Notes: generated by a model not told the origin, from the sequence alone. Shown: positions 23,496-36,800, counted from the stretch's first letter. The stretch: 64,000 nucleotides of DNA from Perkinsus olseni (GCA_013115135.1 JABANP010000219.1:17773-81772), one strand, 5' to 3'. Made by a program: numbers and translations.

Positions 23496-25229
23496 GGAGG
23501 GTCGATAAAATGAACGGAGTGAGGCTGAAGGGTCTTGTCTTTGACCGAGGGGCGTGGTTGCGCACAGAAGGCAGAGGGAACTCACCATGGAAGCCATCGA
23601 TCGCTCGAAGCGGAGTGGAAACGGGTTGGAAAGCCAACATCGGTCGGGCGAGTTATTCGCGTGTACTTCGTGAGTACTATTCAGCTCGGCGGGGAAAGTC
23701 TCTCACTGGTGGTGCCTCTTCCGTGGTCATAAAGAAGATATACCGCAAATCGCCCATTTGTCTTTCATTCTCTTTTTCCGAGTATCATTCTTCTCACAGG
23801 AAACATCGTTTCCTGTTGCCCGCAGGCAGGAGGACGGAATCTTTCCGACAGATCTCGCCAGCATAAGCATCAAAGATTCCAACCCTAACCAACTCCTCAG
23901 CATCACTCAATCGAATTTCTTGGTTGAAGGAGCATGTTGTGGTTTGTAGAACAGACCCCGACTCTGAAAACGACAGAGAATGGAGAAAAGCAGAAACTTA
24001 TTCCTCGAAAACCCTGTGTATGCGTACCGAATCAATGATCGGTAGCTTATACAGTAGCTACACATCAGAACCCTCGCGCGCCACGAGAGTGATATGAAGC
24101 ACTGTAACATAATTGTGGAAGGGACACCAGGGTGGCCCAAAAGTTGGAAGACTGGATCATTCTTCCCATTCCCGGGAATTCCCGGGAATATAGCCGGTTA
24201 GAAAGAATAGCATTCTTCCCCGCTGGGTCACCCTGAGGGACACCACAATAGCTAATGATGTGGTAATACGAATCAATACAGAGCACGTGGTAGTAGCACT
24301 AGCCCCGAACCAGGCTGGTACGTTTCCTCTATATTTACACATTTCATTGTTGTAGTTGTCGGTTCAGTTCACCTCGTTGAACTACTAGTAGCAGTCTACT
24401 ATAGAGGAGGGACTAGGAGCTAGGTAAGTTGATGTGATTGTGTGGGCACACAGTCTACTTGTCCCCTAGCACTATTAGTATTTGTTCCTGCTGTATTCAT
24501 CAAAGATCAGGCTCTTTTCAGTATCACTCATGGCGAGTTCGGGTGATAACAGTTGACAATGAACGTCGACTGCTGCGCAGTCACTGCTCTACCATCATGA
24601 AGGTGGTAGAGCACTCGACGATTGAAGGCGGACTTTTCCTTGGGAGCTATGGGGCATTTTCCCTCCCTATTTTTCGTCCTTCCGTGGGAAGTCTTCCCAC
24701 GGCGCCTGAAGGTCCTTCCCACGAAGTTTTCTTGAAGTCTTCCCACGGCCGTTTTTCTTCCCAGAGGACCTGCGCGGTTCTTACACAATACCCAAATAAA
24801 GAAAAAGTCAACCTCAATAGCATGTGAACCGATCAGTAGTAAATCACTCGAGCCTAGCAGAAGACAATCTCACAAAGGGAGGTGTGCGCGCCTGCGACAG
24901 GACAACACTTACTCGGTTCAACAGCATTGTAACTCAAGTGTTTTTCCTCTCCTAAATTTTTAAGGTCCTCAGTCTTTCCCTCGAAGCACACTGAAGCTGT
25001 ATGCGAGGAGAGGTTGTTACGTTTAAGTCCCTGGAGGTGAACGTGAATCACGTTCCAGGGACTTAATTCACGTTACGTGGGTGATTCACGTTACGTGAAT
25101 GCTCAAGGGCCTTGAGTCAAGGCACCCATGCTCTACTAGATTAACTCAACAACATTGCGTGGACATCATAAACAACATCTCAAAAAAGTCATGACAGCAG
25201 TACTCATGTTCGAACATGTAACTTAAGAG
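23496..25229. other. Gene-poor stretch with palindromes and short repeats
   Basis: No gene is supported. At about 24166-24192 there is a nested palindrome around CCCGGGAATTCCCGGG. At 24690-24750, CTTCCCACGG-type units repeat three or four times. At 25037-25105, GTGATTCACGTTACGTG-like palindromes repeat. The open frames at 23510-23866 and 24438-24827 (+) have no domain. Confidence 0.45.
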
Positions 25230-25773
25230 TCAACGGAGTGGAACTGGGGCCCTCAGAGGCCCTCGGACTGGGGGTGCCAAGAAATTGCACATCTTCAAGT
25301 GCGAAAAATCACTGTCGAAAGCCTGGCCATAGCGGACCCTCCTTGGTTGGAAGGCTTCATTCAATCTATCTGTCGCCTCACCGCAGGTCTTCAGTGGACC
25401 CAGAGGAAGCCCTATGAGTGCATCATTCCTACCGTTAGACAGAATACCAGATCCATCCCTACGACAAAATGAGGTTCTGAAGCGTCAGTCCTGCTAGCGT
25501 CTTACCCTGTCAGACGAGTGCCGCGGCACTTGATGTAAACTGTGGAGACTCTCCCACGGTCGGCGTCTTCAATGGCGAATTCGATGCGTTTCTCTCCGGT
25601 GCCCAGGGTACAGGTTTCCTGACACACAGCGACTAGAACAGACAGAAGGGTTGAAAAGGGTCGACCTTTCTCTGAGTGTTTGGCTGAGCTGATGCAGCGT
25701 GGACAAGGCCGCTCAGGTCGGACAACAACACCATCCCTATAGTGATGACACAGATCAGAGCCGCAGAGTGCAT
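25230..25773 (-). CDS. Secreted protein, single-unit paralogue of the 22.5-kb gene
   Basis: Starts MHSAALICVITIGMVLLSDL, a strong signal peptide with probable cleavage after VHA. An intron of about 47 nt separates it from module A: ETCTLGTGEKRIEFAIED, GRVSTVYIKCRGTRLTG. The next intron again follows LTG. It opens module B with RRDGSGILSNGRNDALIG, but the second half of B (the WRxHDGR and LCWWL part) is replaced by an unrelated tail, and the frame ends at TGA 25230-25232. The same intron positions as the 22.5-kb gene show common ancestry. Function is unknown. It could be a degrading copy, since the tail lacks the conserved Trp/His residues. Confidence 0.65.
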
Positions 25774-25969
25774 GCTGAGAACGAAGTAGGAGACTGGAAG
25801 CGATGAGCACTGAAAACCAGTAGATTAGAGGGCGGCTATGCGCGGAAAAACGACAGCCGCGCGAGAATCAGCAGCTTCTCGCGCCTCGGAAAGTGCTATC
25901 TTCCGAGCACTACTAGCGGCGCAGGAAAATCTTGTTGATCTCTTTCAGACTAAAAGTGACGCGTGTGTG

Positions 25970-26105
25970 TGAGTTTATAGTCCAACGCTTACGGTTCTGG
26001 CTTGGACTCTTGCCGATGTGCTCAGTTGGGGACTCTCTGTAGCGTCGACATGCAATGCAATCAGACAGTTCGTCAAGCTTTCCTCCGGGGTAGAATATAC
26101 CCGGT
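25970..26105 (-). repeat. Dispersed repeat family A, inverted copy
   Basis: GTGTGAGTTTATAGTCCAAC, GCCGATGTGCTCAGTTGG, CATGCAATGCAATCAGACAG and TTCGTCAAGCTTTCCTCCGG are the reverse complement of the 22.2-kb copy. Confidence 0.8.
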
Positions 26106-26199
26106 ACATTCAACCAGAGAGGGTATTCAACTGAAAGTTTCACTTAGCATATTCGTTATTCATTTCACACAACTTATACTCATTGAACTTTCAGCTTAT

Positions 26200-27380
26200 A
26201 TTATTTGCGGTTTCCCAGACTAACTGCTGGTAACACGGTGACTCAACTCGAGAAACCAAGAATCCGGCCCAGATTCTGCGACCCACAACTCATGCTCTTA
26301 TCTCATGCGCGAGACTTATGAGTTCGACCTCTTACGACTCGCATGACGCGAGCCTAGGGCGCCAGATTTCGCGCAGCCATGGTGCAGCTCTGGCCGATCG
26401 ATTTAGGTTGCTCAATAGAATAAATTCCCTGACTCACGCGAGATAGATGGCTCGGGCCGTGTGTCGACACCGTTACTCAATTGACGTGCACACTCAGCGC
26501 CGAGGGACACCGAGAATGCCCCAAAGATGAGAACTGACAGATTTACCGTGAAGGTCCAGCCCTTTCTGGTAACGAAAATCTATATTATCAAAGTTCTAAC
26601 GAGGTGTGTGTGAGTTTATGGTCCAACGCTTACGGTTCCGGCTTAGTTAGACTCGAAGCCGATGTGCACAGTTAGGAGACTTTCTGTAGCGTTGACATGC
26701 GGTGCAATCAGATAGATTGTCAAGAAGCTTGTCTAACGAGGTGGATAGCAGGGCCCGTATGCGGATCGCGAGTTCGGGCTCACACGCGTGAGTTAACTCA
26801 CCTCAAGAGTTTACCTCTGGAGCCTAATCAGCCGCAGAGTTCGAATGCGAGAGTATGAGGACGAACTCACGAGTCTCAAGCATGAGATTGGAGCTTGAGT
26901 TGGAGTTACCGAGTAAATAGCCTGAGTTGTGAGCCAGAGTTCGATCTCTCGAGTCGACTCACTGCATGAGCTCAACTCTTGAGTCGAGCTCACCTTCTCC
27001 GAGTAAGCACTGCCGACATCGAGTAAAACCTCACGCAATTGAGTCACGCTCGCGATTCATGAGTAATATCGACAATTTCTGAGTTACTAACTCACTGCCG
27101 CTGAACGTCGGGAGTCTACTCTTGAGTTGGACTCTGAGCTTGAGCAAAAATGCAACTCACACCACGAATCACACCAACTTACCGTGCAAAACCGGTACCG
27201 GGGCTTTTCCCAAGGGGTGTAACACGCTGAACCTGAGTTCGCAGGCTGAGCAAGTACAAAAGCGCGCGCCGAGGGTCTAATCATGCAACAGATGACTTGT
27301 GCATGTCCTTACCAAATTGAACAGGTACTCAACATGGTCTAGCATAAAGGAAAAATACTCCACTATCAAATATTGAAGAT
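26200..27380. repeat. GAGT/ACTC-rich degenerate repeat region
   Basis: Irregular repetition of GAGT, GAGTC and their complements (for example CTTGAGTTGGAGTTACC, TCTCGAGTCGACTCACTGC, CTCAACTCTTGAGTCGAGC) runs through about 26230-26560 and 26770-27300, and more weakly to 27900. No stable unit length is visible. An inverted family A copy interrupts it at 26606-26735. No gene is supported. Confidence 0.55.
26606..26735 (-). repeat. Dispersed repeat family A, inverted copy
   Basis: GTGTGAGTTTATGGTCCAAC, CGGCTTAGTTAGACTCGAAG, GCCGATGTGCACAGTTAGG and TTGACATGCGGTGCAATCAG match the inverted copy at 25970. Confidence 0.8.
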
Positions 27381-27384
27381 GGAA

Positions 27385-29801
27385 CTACGCTGCGAAATGC
27401 GCCGCGACATATGCAGCCCTACTCTCCAACCCTAGCAATGCCTCAGCTCCAACATCCACCCCTCTATCCCCAACCGCGTCTTCATCGTTGTCCCTTTCAT
27501 CCTCTTCGTCATCTTCCTCCGGCTCCTGCATCATCAATTGGAAGTTATGAAGACAGAAGCATAAGACATAATTTACTTGGTGAGTTGGATCAATGATCAA
27601 TGATGTAATGACATTAGACTTCAATAGAATAACTTGAGTAAGCAATATGCTCAGACTCAGAGTGGGCAACTGAGTAACTCTACTCTGTGAGTCTGAAACG
27701 CGGTTCAAAAGCCGGATCAACCTCCTGAATCATTAACTGAGTCAATGCCTCAGAGTCTAAAGGTGATCCGTGTGGTCTGACTGTGTTCTGATTCAATGGC
27801 TGCGGCTCAGAGTACGAAATCAGATAATCAAGGGGTTTATTTCTTCACCTGAGTAGACGAAGAGAGATCGAACTCTGGCTCAGGCGAAAATCATGATCCG
27901 CATACGGGCCCAGATCGGCCGAATCAACCCATGAGGTCACTGCAAGCGATTTTTTAACAGCCCGTTGGACTGTAAAAGTTTTACTAAAAGTTTTAGTAAA
28001 ACGGTAAAACCATTCGACGGAATGGTGTAGGGAGAGGACTGTAATGATGCTATAAAGCTATAACCCTCTCGCTAAGCAACGAACCGTGCGACATTAATAT
28101 TCCGAGTCATCGGTGTAAAACCTGCGCGATCTCGCCTCGCGTTGGGCTTGCGTGCGTGAGCCCACGCGTCACGCGGTGACGCGGGGTAGCGCCTGTTCAT
28201 GTCGCTAGTCCCCTGTGGATCTCGCCATGTCGAGCATCGCGGATGCTCGGCGTGGTGGTTTTCGAGCCCAGCCCGTCCCGCCCGTCAGTCGGGGATCAGC
28301 CATCGAGGCTCTCCATCCCCTGGGATGGTCCCGCCCCTCTGTCTGTGGAGCTTGCTTGCTTGCGTCGCTTCCCACTGTCTGGTTCGCGAGCTAGCGAGAC
28401 CGTAGACGGAGTTTTAAAGTGTTTTCACGAACAAAGTCGTTTTTGTCGAATAGCCAAGACATTGAGTTTGAATATTCTCATATTTTCGGCAATCGGATAA
28501 TCTATGACTAATATCATCAACAACTTCACTATCGTTCACCACCAATATCAGATTCAACTGCAAGCGATAAGGGCGGCGGTTTGTACGAATAGAATCTCCA
28601 TGAAAACTCGTGATACCCTTAGGAGTTTGCTCCCATGATTCGCGATTCCAGTAACATTGCTACCAGGAATTGCCACACGTATCCTTTTTTCTACCCATTG
28701 CTTGATGCCATCAAGTTGATGGGAAGAGCCCCGAAAAGGAAAGAATTTGTTCCCAAATATGCAACCCTACGTACGTTAACCTCAACCTTACGGTAAGGCT
28801 AATAATAAGTTGTGAGCCTACTGCGCAACGCTGTCATTAACAGCTAGAAAACGTATTTTAATTCAACTACTCACGAGCTGCCACCTGTCGATCTTCTTCG
28901 GTTTTCCGCTTCTCCAAAGCGACCTCGAATTTCTCGAAAGCCTCGGCTTCCTAAACCACGACGTGCAGGATGCATAAAAACAGCAAGCACATCATAGCCG
29001 TCTCAGTCGTAGTGTTTTCAGCCAGGGTGTGTATGATGAACGAGCATTGTCTACATAACACAATCGAGCTGTGCTCATTCTAGCTTTGCATTGTCAACCC
29101 GTTCTCTCAACTACTCCACTTCCCATCTCGTTCACTATGAGCCCAATCTACCTATGTTGTGTTCTACAACTACACCTACTGCAACGAGATAGTGCAGACG
29201 CATTTATGTGAGCGTGAAAACTTTCGAAGATGCTCGACGACCTCATCGATGATTCACATGATCTTCCGGGGGCATCGGCAAACCTACTTCCCAGAATGAG
29301 TCTCTGTCCCAGAGAAAAATCATCATCGTCACCAAACTCGAGTCACCCAGAGTCACCTCATCGCTCCAGCCATGTTCACCTTCCGAGCTACTGCTGATCG
29401 AAGGATTCCCATGCGAGCCTCCGATGAGGTCTTCCCCAGCTACCGATGGTAAGAACGGCGCTCTGAGGTGAGCGTTCTGCAATCGACAGCAGCGAGATGT
29501 CCTACAGCTCGCAAGTTTCCGACTGCCCGTCACTCTGGACCACAATTTCCCTCGCACTCTCGTAAAGGTCGGTGCTTTCTTGGCGAGCATTGCCACAGTC
29601 AATGCGCGAGAGAATGCTCATGATGATATCGTTATTCGCTTGGACGCTCGTCGAGGTCCGCAGGCCATCGTGAGTCTCGAGGATGTTCGCGATGCCTACC
29701 AGTGTGTGGATGGCCGATCGCTGCAGGGCGAGTACCTCAGCATAAAAACACTCAAGCCTGCAGTGTGTGAATGAACCTTCCGTTATGGAAGTTGCCACCA
29801 C
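27385..29801 (-). CDS. Unresolved multi-exon gene, acidic C-terminus (hypothetical)
   Basis: Not recognised. Three or four minus-strand pieces look like real exons. About 29575-29800 reads RLECFYAEVLALQRSAIHTL, then VGIANILETHDG. About 29295-29440 is GEDLIGGSHGNPSISSSSEG, followed by GTAGGT. About 28877-28952 is coiled-coil-like, EAEAFEKFEVALEKRKTEED, ending at GTGAGT. The last exon, 27385-27533, is very acidic, EPEEDDEEDERDNDEDAVGD, then stops after YVAAHFAA. The joins are not in phase as listed, so at least one exon is missing, and the pieces may belong to two genes. The region 27540-28870 between them holds the GC-rich block at 28.1-28.4 kb. Confidence 0.3.
28080..28410. other. GC- and CpG-rich island without recognised gene
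   Basis: Locally GC-rich, with a hairpin CCACGCGTCACGCGGTGACG and many CG dinucleotides. It could be a promoter or a structured RNA, but I could match no known RNA family. Confidence 0.3.
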
Positions 29802-29880
29802 CTCTCACGTGCCAACATCAGAAACACACAACCCCTGGAATCATCAGTTCATCTTGAGGCTAGTAAATGCCGTTCTCAGT

Positions 29881-29911
29881 GTAGTTGAGGATAGAATCTA
29901 TCCTCAACTAC
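29881..29911. repeat. Perfect 15-bp inverted repeat
   Basis: GTAGTTGAGGATAGA, one A, then its exact reverse complement. There is no T-run after it and no gene end nearby. Confidence 0.9.
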
Positions 29912-30868
29912 AGGAGAATCTGATTCTCAGGATTCCTCTAATCATACGGTCTCAAGTGGTAAACAGGCGTCCACGCCGATTCTTGGATTTTGCGCTGCAT
30001 GGACACGAGTTTGGAGTCTCAGCTCAGGGTTTGACGCATCATCGTTGTTGAAACTGCAACCGCAAGATCTCGACTAACGATAAATTTCTCAAGTCCCAAT
30101 GGTTAAGAAATGCTCCACGAGAGTATCCGCATCAGCCCAATCGGAAGCTTGCCTCTTCTAGTGGATGGTTGCAGTCGGTTCGTCCGTGGCTGTGGAGGGC
30201 GGGGTCGGCGATTAGACCGTCAAGCTGGCTCATCAGCTGCCTGGCCCTGAGAACGCTTGGTGGTGGGGAAGCTGCCTTTACTGAGGTCGATGATAGGGAC
30301 ATTCCGAATTATGGATTCACCTAGCATCAACCTTGGATACCAAAAGATACCCTAGAGTTGGTCCTAAGTAGAACATGCGGACCATCGCCAGCCTGACGAG
30401 CAACCACCGTTCGCTGCCAACCGTCTCGTTCTGCTGCTGTTCTCATCCTATTCTCTCAACGCGACAACCCCTTGTCAAACTCATCTCATAATCATTAGAG
30501 TCCACATAAATACTGGGCGCGTCCGGTAGCTGCTACTTCCCTGTTTACTCCAACAGGGAACCCTTCGCTGTCGCCTGGTGACCTCCAAGATCTTCCCTAC
30601 AAAGATACGGCCAGATGCCATGTATATGCATTGCTCTTGCGGATCGCGGTCGAGATCAGCGGGTTGTCTTAGCATCATCATCTTACGGGTGTCCTAGGAG
30701 CACCAACGAGACAAAAGACCGAGAAGCCGGTTGCCACAGGTTCGTGATTGGCGTCTCCATTAAGTGACCAGAATCATCATACCGCCCTCCGCACTCAGAA
30801 ACTCGAGTAAAACGTGCGACAGAAAAACAGGGGCAATCGTACATCAATATTTTACGTTTCACTCGCTG
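29912..30868. other. Intergenic; one possible minus-strand exon
   Basis: About 30580-30680 (-) reads LRQPADLDRDPQEQCIYMAS followed by GRIFVGKILE. This looks coding but could not be joined to anything. Nothing else is recognised. Confidence 0.35.
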
Positions 30869-33800
30869 TCATCTTCTAGAGTAGTCGGGAGTAACTCGCT
30901 GCTTCACCACGCGTTTTTCTTCAGTGGACTCATCCCCAACCGAATCATCAGGGCTCGTCGAAGACGGTGTTTCATCAGCTGGAGTGCTCGGGTGCTCCCG
31001 ATGCTCGCCACGTTGAGCCAGCAACCTTGTCTCGAGATTCTTCCACTTCGTCTGAGGAGAGCAAGGACTTCATTACCGCAAAACCGGTTTGCTCCGGCTC
31101 AGTTAGGGGGTCTCTGTAACGATCGACACGCTGCTTGACAAAATGCCGTATTAACAATCTGTCGGAAGAGTTCGGAAGAACACTCGTGGATCCTAGTTGA
31201 CGTATCAAAAGACAGTCCCAGTTCTCGAGAGAGACGTTCTCAACCCCATCAGAGTGGTTACCCTGATTTCATTGCAAGTGAGCTCCTTCCAAAGCAGAAT
31301 GCTCTTGCCGCCGCCTCGAGTAGCGACAAGCCCCCCTGCGCAGCCGGTGAGCTCATCGACGTCCTCAGGGTTGCACACGTCCTCGCTCGCCTCTGCCGAC
31401 TCCCGTTCATCCTCATCATCTGGCGTCTGATGGAAGAACACGGGTGGGATTGTCACCTTCACAGGAACACACAGAAGGTGTCACTCCACTCAAGGAAGAG
31501 GATTATTTTAACAAGGATCGGTCTACGTGATCAGCTAACCGGGCTACGAAAAGAAGCATGAAAATGACACAAATCAGAGATGGCAAACGAGGCGCTAACG
31601 AGCATCCTGAACGCCCAGATCTTGTGAAGTTAGGTGAATATCATGATTCAGAGGCACTCACTTCCGGTGGCGATGGCGTTTCCGCTTTAGGAGTCGCCGT
31701 TGGACTGCTCGCTTTCTTCCCGGGGTTTGACCCCGTCAAATACATCCTTATCGCACCCATGGCCGCACCCGCAAGATTCCTCGCTCGCACAGCCAAGATA
31801 TGATTCGTACCGTTGAACAGTCGCGCATTGCAAGCGATTCGAGATAGATGCCGCTCAACCTCGTGAAGCGAGCTGTACTGTCGCCGCGCTGAGAAAGAAG
31901 AACCATGGCCGGGAGGTGAAGCCGCCATGTTAACAACCAGGAGACCCCGGGTTCGAACCCTACATGCTAAATCACGTAGATCGTCCAGTCCGATAGGCTT
32001 TTCCACAACCTGCGTATATTCAGTTCCCGTCGGCGCATAATAGAAGTCCGCGAAAGGCCGGGTTTTGCATGAGGTCCTGGGCGATCTTCAACACGACGTG
32101 ATTCAAACGATGCTTCTTCTTCTTCAACTCCGACAAAATCGGATCGTGGCTGGCCTTGATGTGACCCGAAGATCTCCGCTTCTCGCCGCTCTCGAGTTGC
32201 CGTTTCCGCTGACGCGCTAGGACTCTTATATTCCACTCGCTATCAAATGCCTGACAGAAATAAACCAGAATGAACACCTGCTGGGGATCGAACCGGGGAC
32301 CTTTCGGTTACCCACTCACCTCATGATAATATTGCTTCCACAAATTGATATGCCTTTCCTTCTCTTCTTTTTCCGCATCTGTCATCGTCCCAAACCAAGC
32401 CTTGTTCCGGGAGCTCGACGAGTAGCCGTACAGCTGCGGCGGGAGGATAATATCTACAACCGTGCCAGTCAACCATATAACACCCGTTCATCAATTTTAA
32501 TGGCATATCTTCTACTAATCATATCAATGCAAGTACGGCAAAAACCACTCTGATGAGGATGAGCAATTTCGGCCCCTTCGGAGAGCTTTCAGCAGGAGGG
32601 CCTGTGTGACTAATTTGACCCCGATCATTATCATTCAGAAAGATCATTCCTACTAATTTCGCAAACACTCAGAATAAGCGCCGACAAACCAAAGGTCGTC
32701 AAACGAGGGACCTCACCTCGTGGGAGCCTTTCCGTCTCGGTGTCGACGCTCGAGTCGAGCTGCAGGTCAGGAGATCTCAGGCCCAGTTCTCTCCGCCGTG
32801 CGTCAACTGCTTCATAAAAATCAAACTCCTCCGGAGTCCTGAGAGTAAGAATACGAGAAATTGACAAATAGCCGGAAATGAAACCCGAAATAGTTGACCG
32901 TTCACAATCAATTCGACCAGATCAATGACACAATCGTTGAGCGAAGAACATCCAATTTCGGATATTTTTGCACAGGCTTGGCTGGGCCATGAACCCTCGA
33001 GCATTTACTAGAAGCTCCGAAATTGCGACGCAACTCACCTTGCAAGAATCTGATTGAGGTGATAATCATCCGTGGCGATCGTGTCCACCTCGATTCCGGA
33101 GTTATGAAGGGCCTGACAAAAAATCGAAATCCTCGTGCATCACCGGAGGAGAATGACAACTCCCCGGCAACGTACTTCTCTCAGGCGATCTCTTCGCTGC
33201 GCCTCCGCTTCCCTATTGCCGCGATCGTTGAACATGCCGTGCCGGATGACCAGAGCGTCTTGATCTACTCACAAAACCCATGGAGGGGAAAGTCGCGGAG
33301 GTTCGATCCCGGGGCCTACCCATTTTTTCTCCTGCTTTTTGTAACATCCCTTCTTCAACGCTGTTAAGAGTTATCAGGCGAAAAGTGCGCACCTATGAGG
33401 AGAATCTTTTCGCACGCCGAAGAATCTCCCTACCTCGGATTTTTGACCCAATCGGTGAGCTCGACTTTGAGCCTGCTCATCATTCTGAGGATTCCAATCA
33501 GAGTCGAAGATGATAACTGTGTCCGCAGTCTGAAGATTGATTCCCAAGCCACCGGCCTGACGAATTACGAAAAAGTTGGTATGGCCTTGCTTTTCTGAAT
33601 GCCTTACCCTAGTAGAGAGGATAAACGCAAAGTAGTTCGAGTTGGGAGAGTTGAAGAGCTCGATCCTCCTCTCTCTGTCATCAGCGCCGGTACTCCCATC
33701 GAGGCGAAGATATCGGAAATTCCTACAGATGACAAAATCGAACCTATCTAGATCATCCCGCTCGCGCGAAGCAGGTGAGAGACTCTTGGACGAATCTTTT

Positions 33801-36800
33801 GAGAGTGCCGATGAAGAGAACGCGAGCCAGATGGGATGAAGATTCTATACACTAACGCGCAGGATATCAGCTCCAAACCGGTAAGCTACTGGATGGCGAC
33901 GGGGCAGTTCGGACGGACCCGGAATCATCCAGATATCCCTCACTCGAGTGAGGCAGGATTGACAAGAATGCGAACCAGATGAGCAGAACTTCTGCTCATC
34001 GCTGAGCTGCATCGCTGCTTCGCTCACAGCTGCTGGTTCGCATTCTGCTGCAGAAGATTCTATGTGGTAACAAACAGAATGTCGATTCAGATTGCCGAAG
34101 ATATATCGACCGAAACTCCAAGATACAGAGGTTAGGAGTGTGGACAGCGTGCGGCTTCGATCCGCTAGCCAGAAATTTCACCCACGCCGATCCTCATCCG
34201 TAGGAGATGTTTCCAATCGTCGGCATTGTTTACTCTTATCAGTCACCCTCAATCCACCCTCACGAAGGGAAAAGAAGTTGGACCGTGCTCAACTCACAGA
34301 TGAAAGATTCCTAGCGCCACCGACCTACCGGAACGTTAGATAGAGTTCCAGGATATTCAGCAGCTTCGTCATCTGCGAGAATATCAACACTCGGTGCCCG
34401 GTGGCCTGACAACGAATCGGATTAGTGAAGAACCCCCAGGGAATTTCAGGGATTTTCGTTCTTTGCTGATTTGCCCGTTGAAAATAAATAGGAAAAATCG
34501 GAACGCAAATGTGCTCCTTAAGTGATGTCTCTTCTGGATTTGCGCTAGGAGTCCTCTTATAATCCTTTAGAGCTGGGTTGGGTACATACCAACTACTGAC
34601 GATACCAAGTAAAGAGCAAGGACAGAGAGTTTCCTCGCGAAAATTGAGAAGGGTGCAAGATTCCAAGTTTGGCAGGCCAAACACTTCCCGCTGGTACTGG
34701 CTTAGGGCTCGAAAGAAAACGCCCACGTTGGTTATCGAGGCCGATAATGGATCAGTGCCGCTGCTGGTGTTCTTGTTGGCGGAGTCGGCCTGCTTCTAGG
34801 CATCAATATCATACCGAGTGGACACCTGTGACGGAGTGGACCATGACCCTGTAGTCAGGACGCAGGCACTCGTCAAGTGCGCCAGCTCGCCAAACCAGAC
34901 AGATGTCTGAACCGACCGCAACTGGATGAACCAATCAGAGAAAGATCCTCCAACTCCTCGAATATAGCAGCTGCGCGAGACGAACCCCTTCGAGGAGTGC
35001 AAGTCGAACCTCCGAAAGGTAGACGCAATACTTCACCCCTCAAACTGTGACAGTCACTGTCACTGTTCCGTCACTGTGACGGGTATGCGTATCACCCGTG
35101 ACGCGATGACCTTCAAGAACGGTCAGAGCAGACAGGTTGAGAAGCGCAGTCAAGTAGCCAAAGGAGGCAGTGGTTCACAGTGGCCACGGAGCCATTCGCC
35201 ACTGTGACGTTGGAGCTGTGGTCGAATCGTAGTGATGCCGTTCTTGGCGCCGCGACATCTTCGCTGCGGTCTAAGTTTCCGAGTGAGCTGCGGCACAGAG
35301 CAGGGCACTCCAGGGACAAGACGATTTGACCAGTCTAAAAGTGCACCAATGACCCCATCATCATCCTAGCCAAGCGGAGGGTCCTTCGAGACTCCACGGT
35401 CCGCATCAAGGCCAGGTAAATCCGAACGGGTAATCTCTCCCTGCTATCTTCGACGGTAGGTCTGAGTTTGATCCGTACTCTGCAGATAGCGGGCTCCGTG
35501 TTTATGCGACCAATACCACAAGCCACAGCCAAAGACGGCGCTCGGCCGAGTACCAACAAAAGGGAAACCCGATGAAAGGAACCCTCTGGAGCTCAATAGC
35601 TTAACCGCATAGTGGCATCGCAGGGGCTGCCACTACTGCGCTTCTTGAAGTTTCATCAAAATTACTTTTCCCAAAACTATTTTTGCATTGTAATAATGTG
35701 AAAAATTCCGCCATTTCTCAGTGGCTGCGTGACCGACCCTCAGTTTGGGCAAAATTCCGTCCAAGGCCATCATCTTTCCGCATATCCTTATCAGCGACTC
35801 ATCGATAGGAAGGTCAATGTCGTGACAAAATAGATACGGATGGTTACACACCTGTAAAAATGCAATCGCGCGCGCCCAACTGATCGATTTCTCCTACTTT
35901 CCGTAGTTGCATCTGCAAGTTCTGGCCGACCGATATATACTCAGGCGGGGACTCATCTTCCTTGCGACTACTCCCTCGCGCGTGTGCAAGACCACGCGAT
36001 TCGATCTCGGTGTACCTAGCGCGCGCCCTCGTGATCGATAAGGCGACCATCCATCATCGGCTCACATCCTCTTTTGAGAGCTCGTCATCTCACACCAAAC
36101 TATCTGTTCGGTCTTTTTCGGCAGCTGCGCTTCTACCTCATTTTTGTCTCTGCGCAGTACAAACGGTCGCAGTACTTTGTGGAGCCTGCAAAAAGCTGAC
36201 AACGTCATAGTGGAATTCATCGGGCGACCCAGAAAATGAATTTCTCCAACCGTGATAAACCGATTCCAACGCTCGAAAGCCGCCAGAGTTTCAACTAGCT
36301 CTTCGTCAGAACCCTACCTGTCGACGACTAGTAGTTTCTCTTCCTCACCGATGCTCTCCCATATTTCCTCGCCACTGGCTTCCGAGCCCTCCGACCCTAC
36401 AGAACAGCAATCAGGGTAGGGAATGTCATACAGCACTCAATTTCGCGGAGAGAAAATTTTGCCACTGAAAATTTCTGAAATGGCGGCAATGGAAATTTCC
36501 GTTCCAATTCAACGCGTGGCCGAAAAGTGTATTATACACAGTCCACTTGACCACGGACATATCCTATGTCGAAGCCTGCATGATACACTGATGGTCGGAA
36601 AAGACCAACAAGATGGACGGGCTAATTCTGCCATAAAACCCCAGACCCCTTCCGAGCTTCTCACCAGCAAACCAATTGTGGAACGAATCGGAGTTGTCGA
36701 AGATACTCGGCATGAGGAAATTGAGGAGGGCCCACACCTCCTGTATGTCATTCTGCAGTGGCGTCCCTGTCAACGCCAAACGCCTCTTCGTAATGTACCT

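Noticed and set aside
28080..28410. rRNA, snRNA or spliced-leader gene in the GC-rich island
   Set aside because: No match to remembered U1-U6, 5S or spliced-leader sequence; only generic hairpins.
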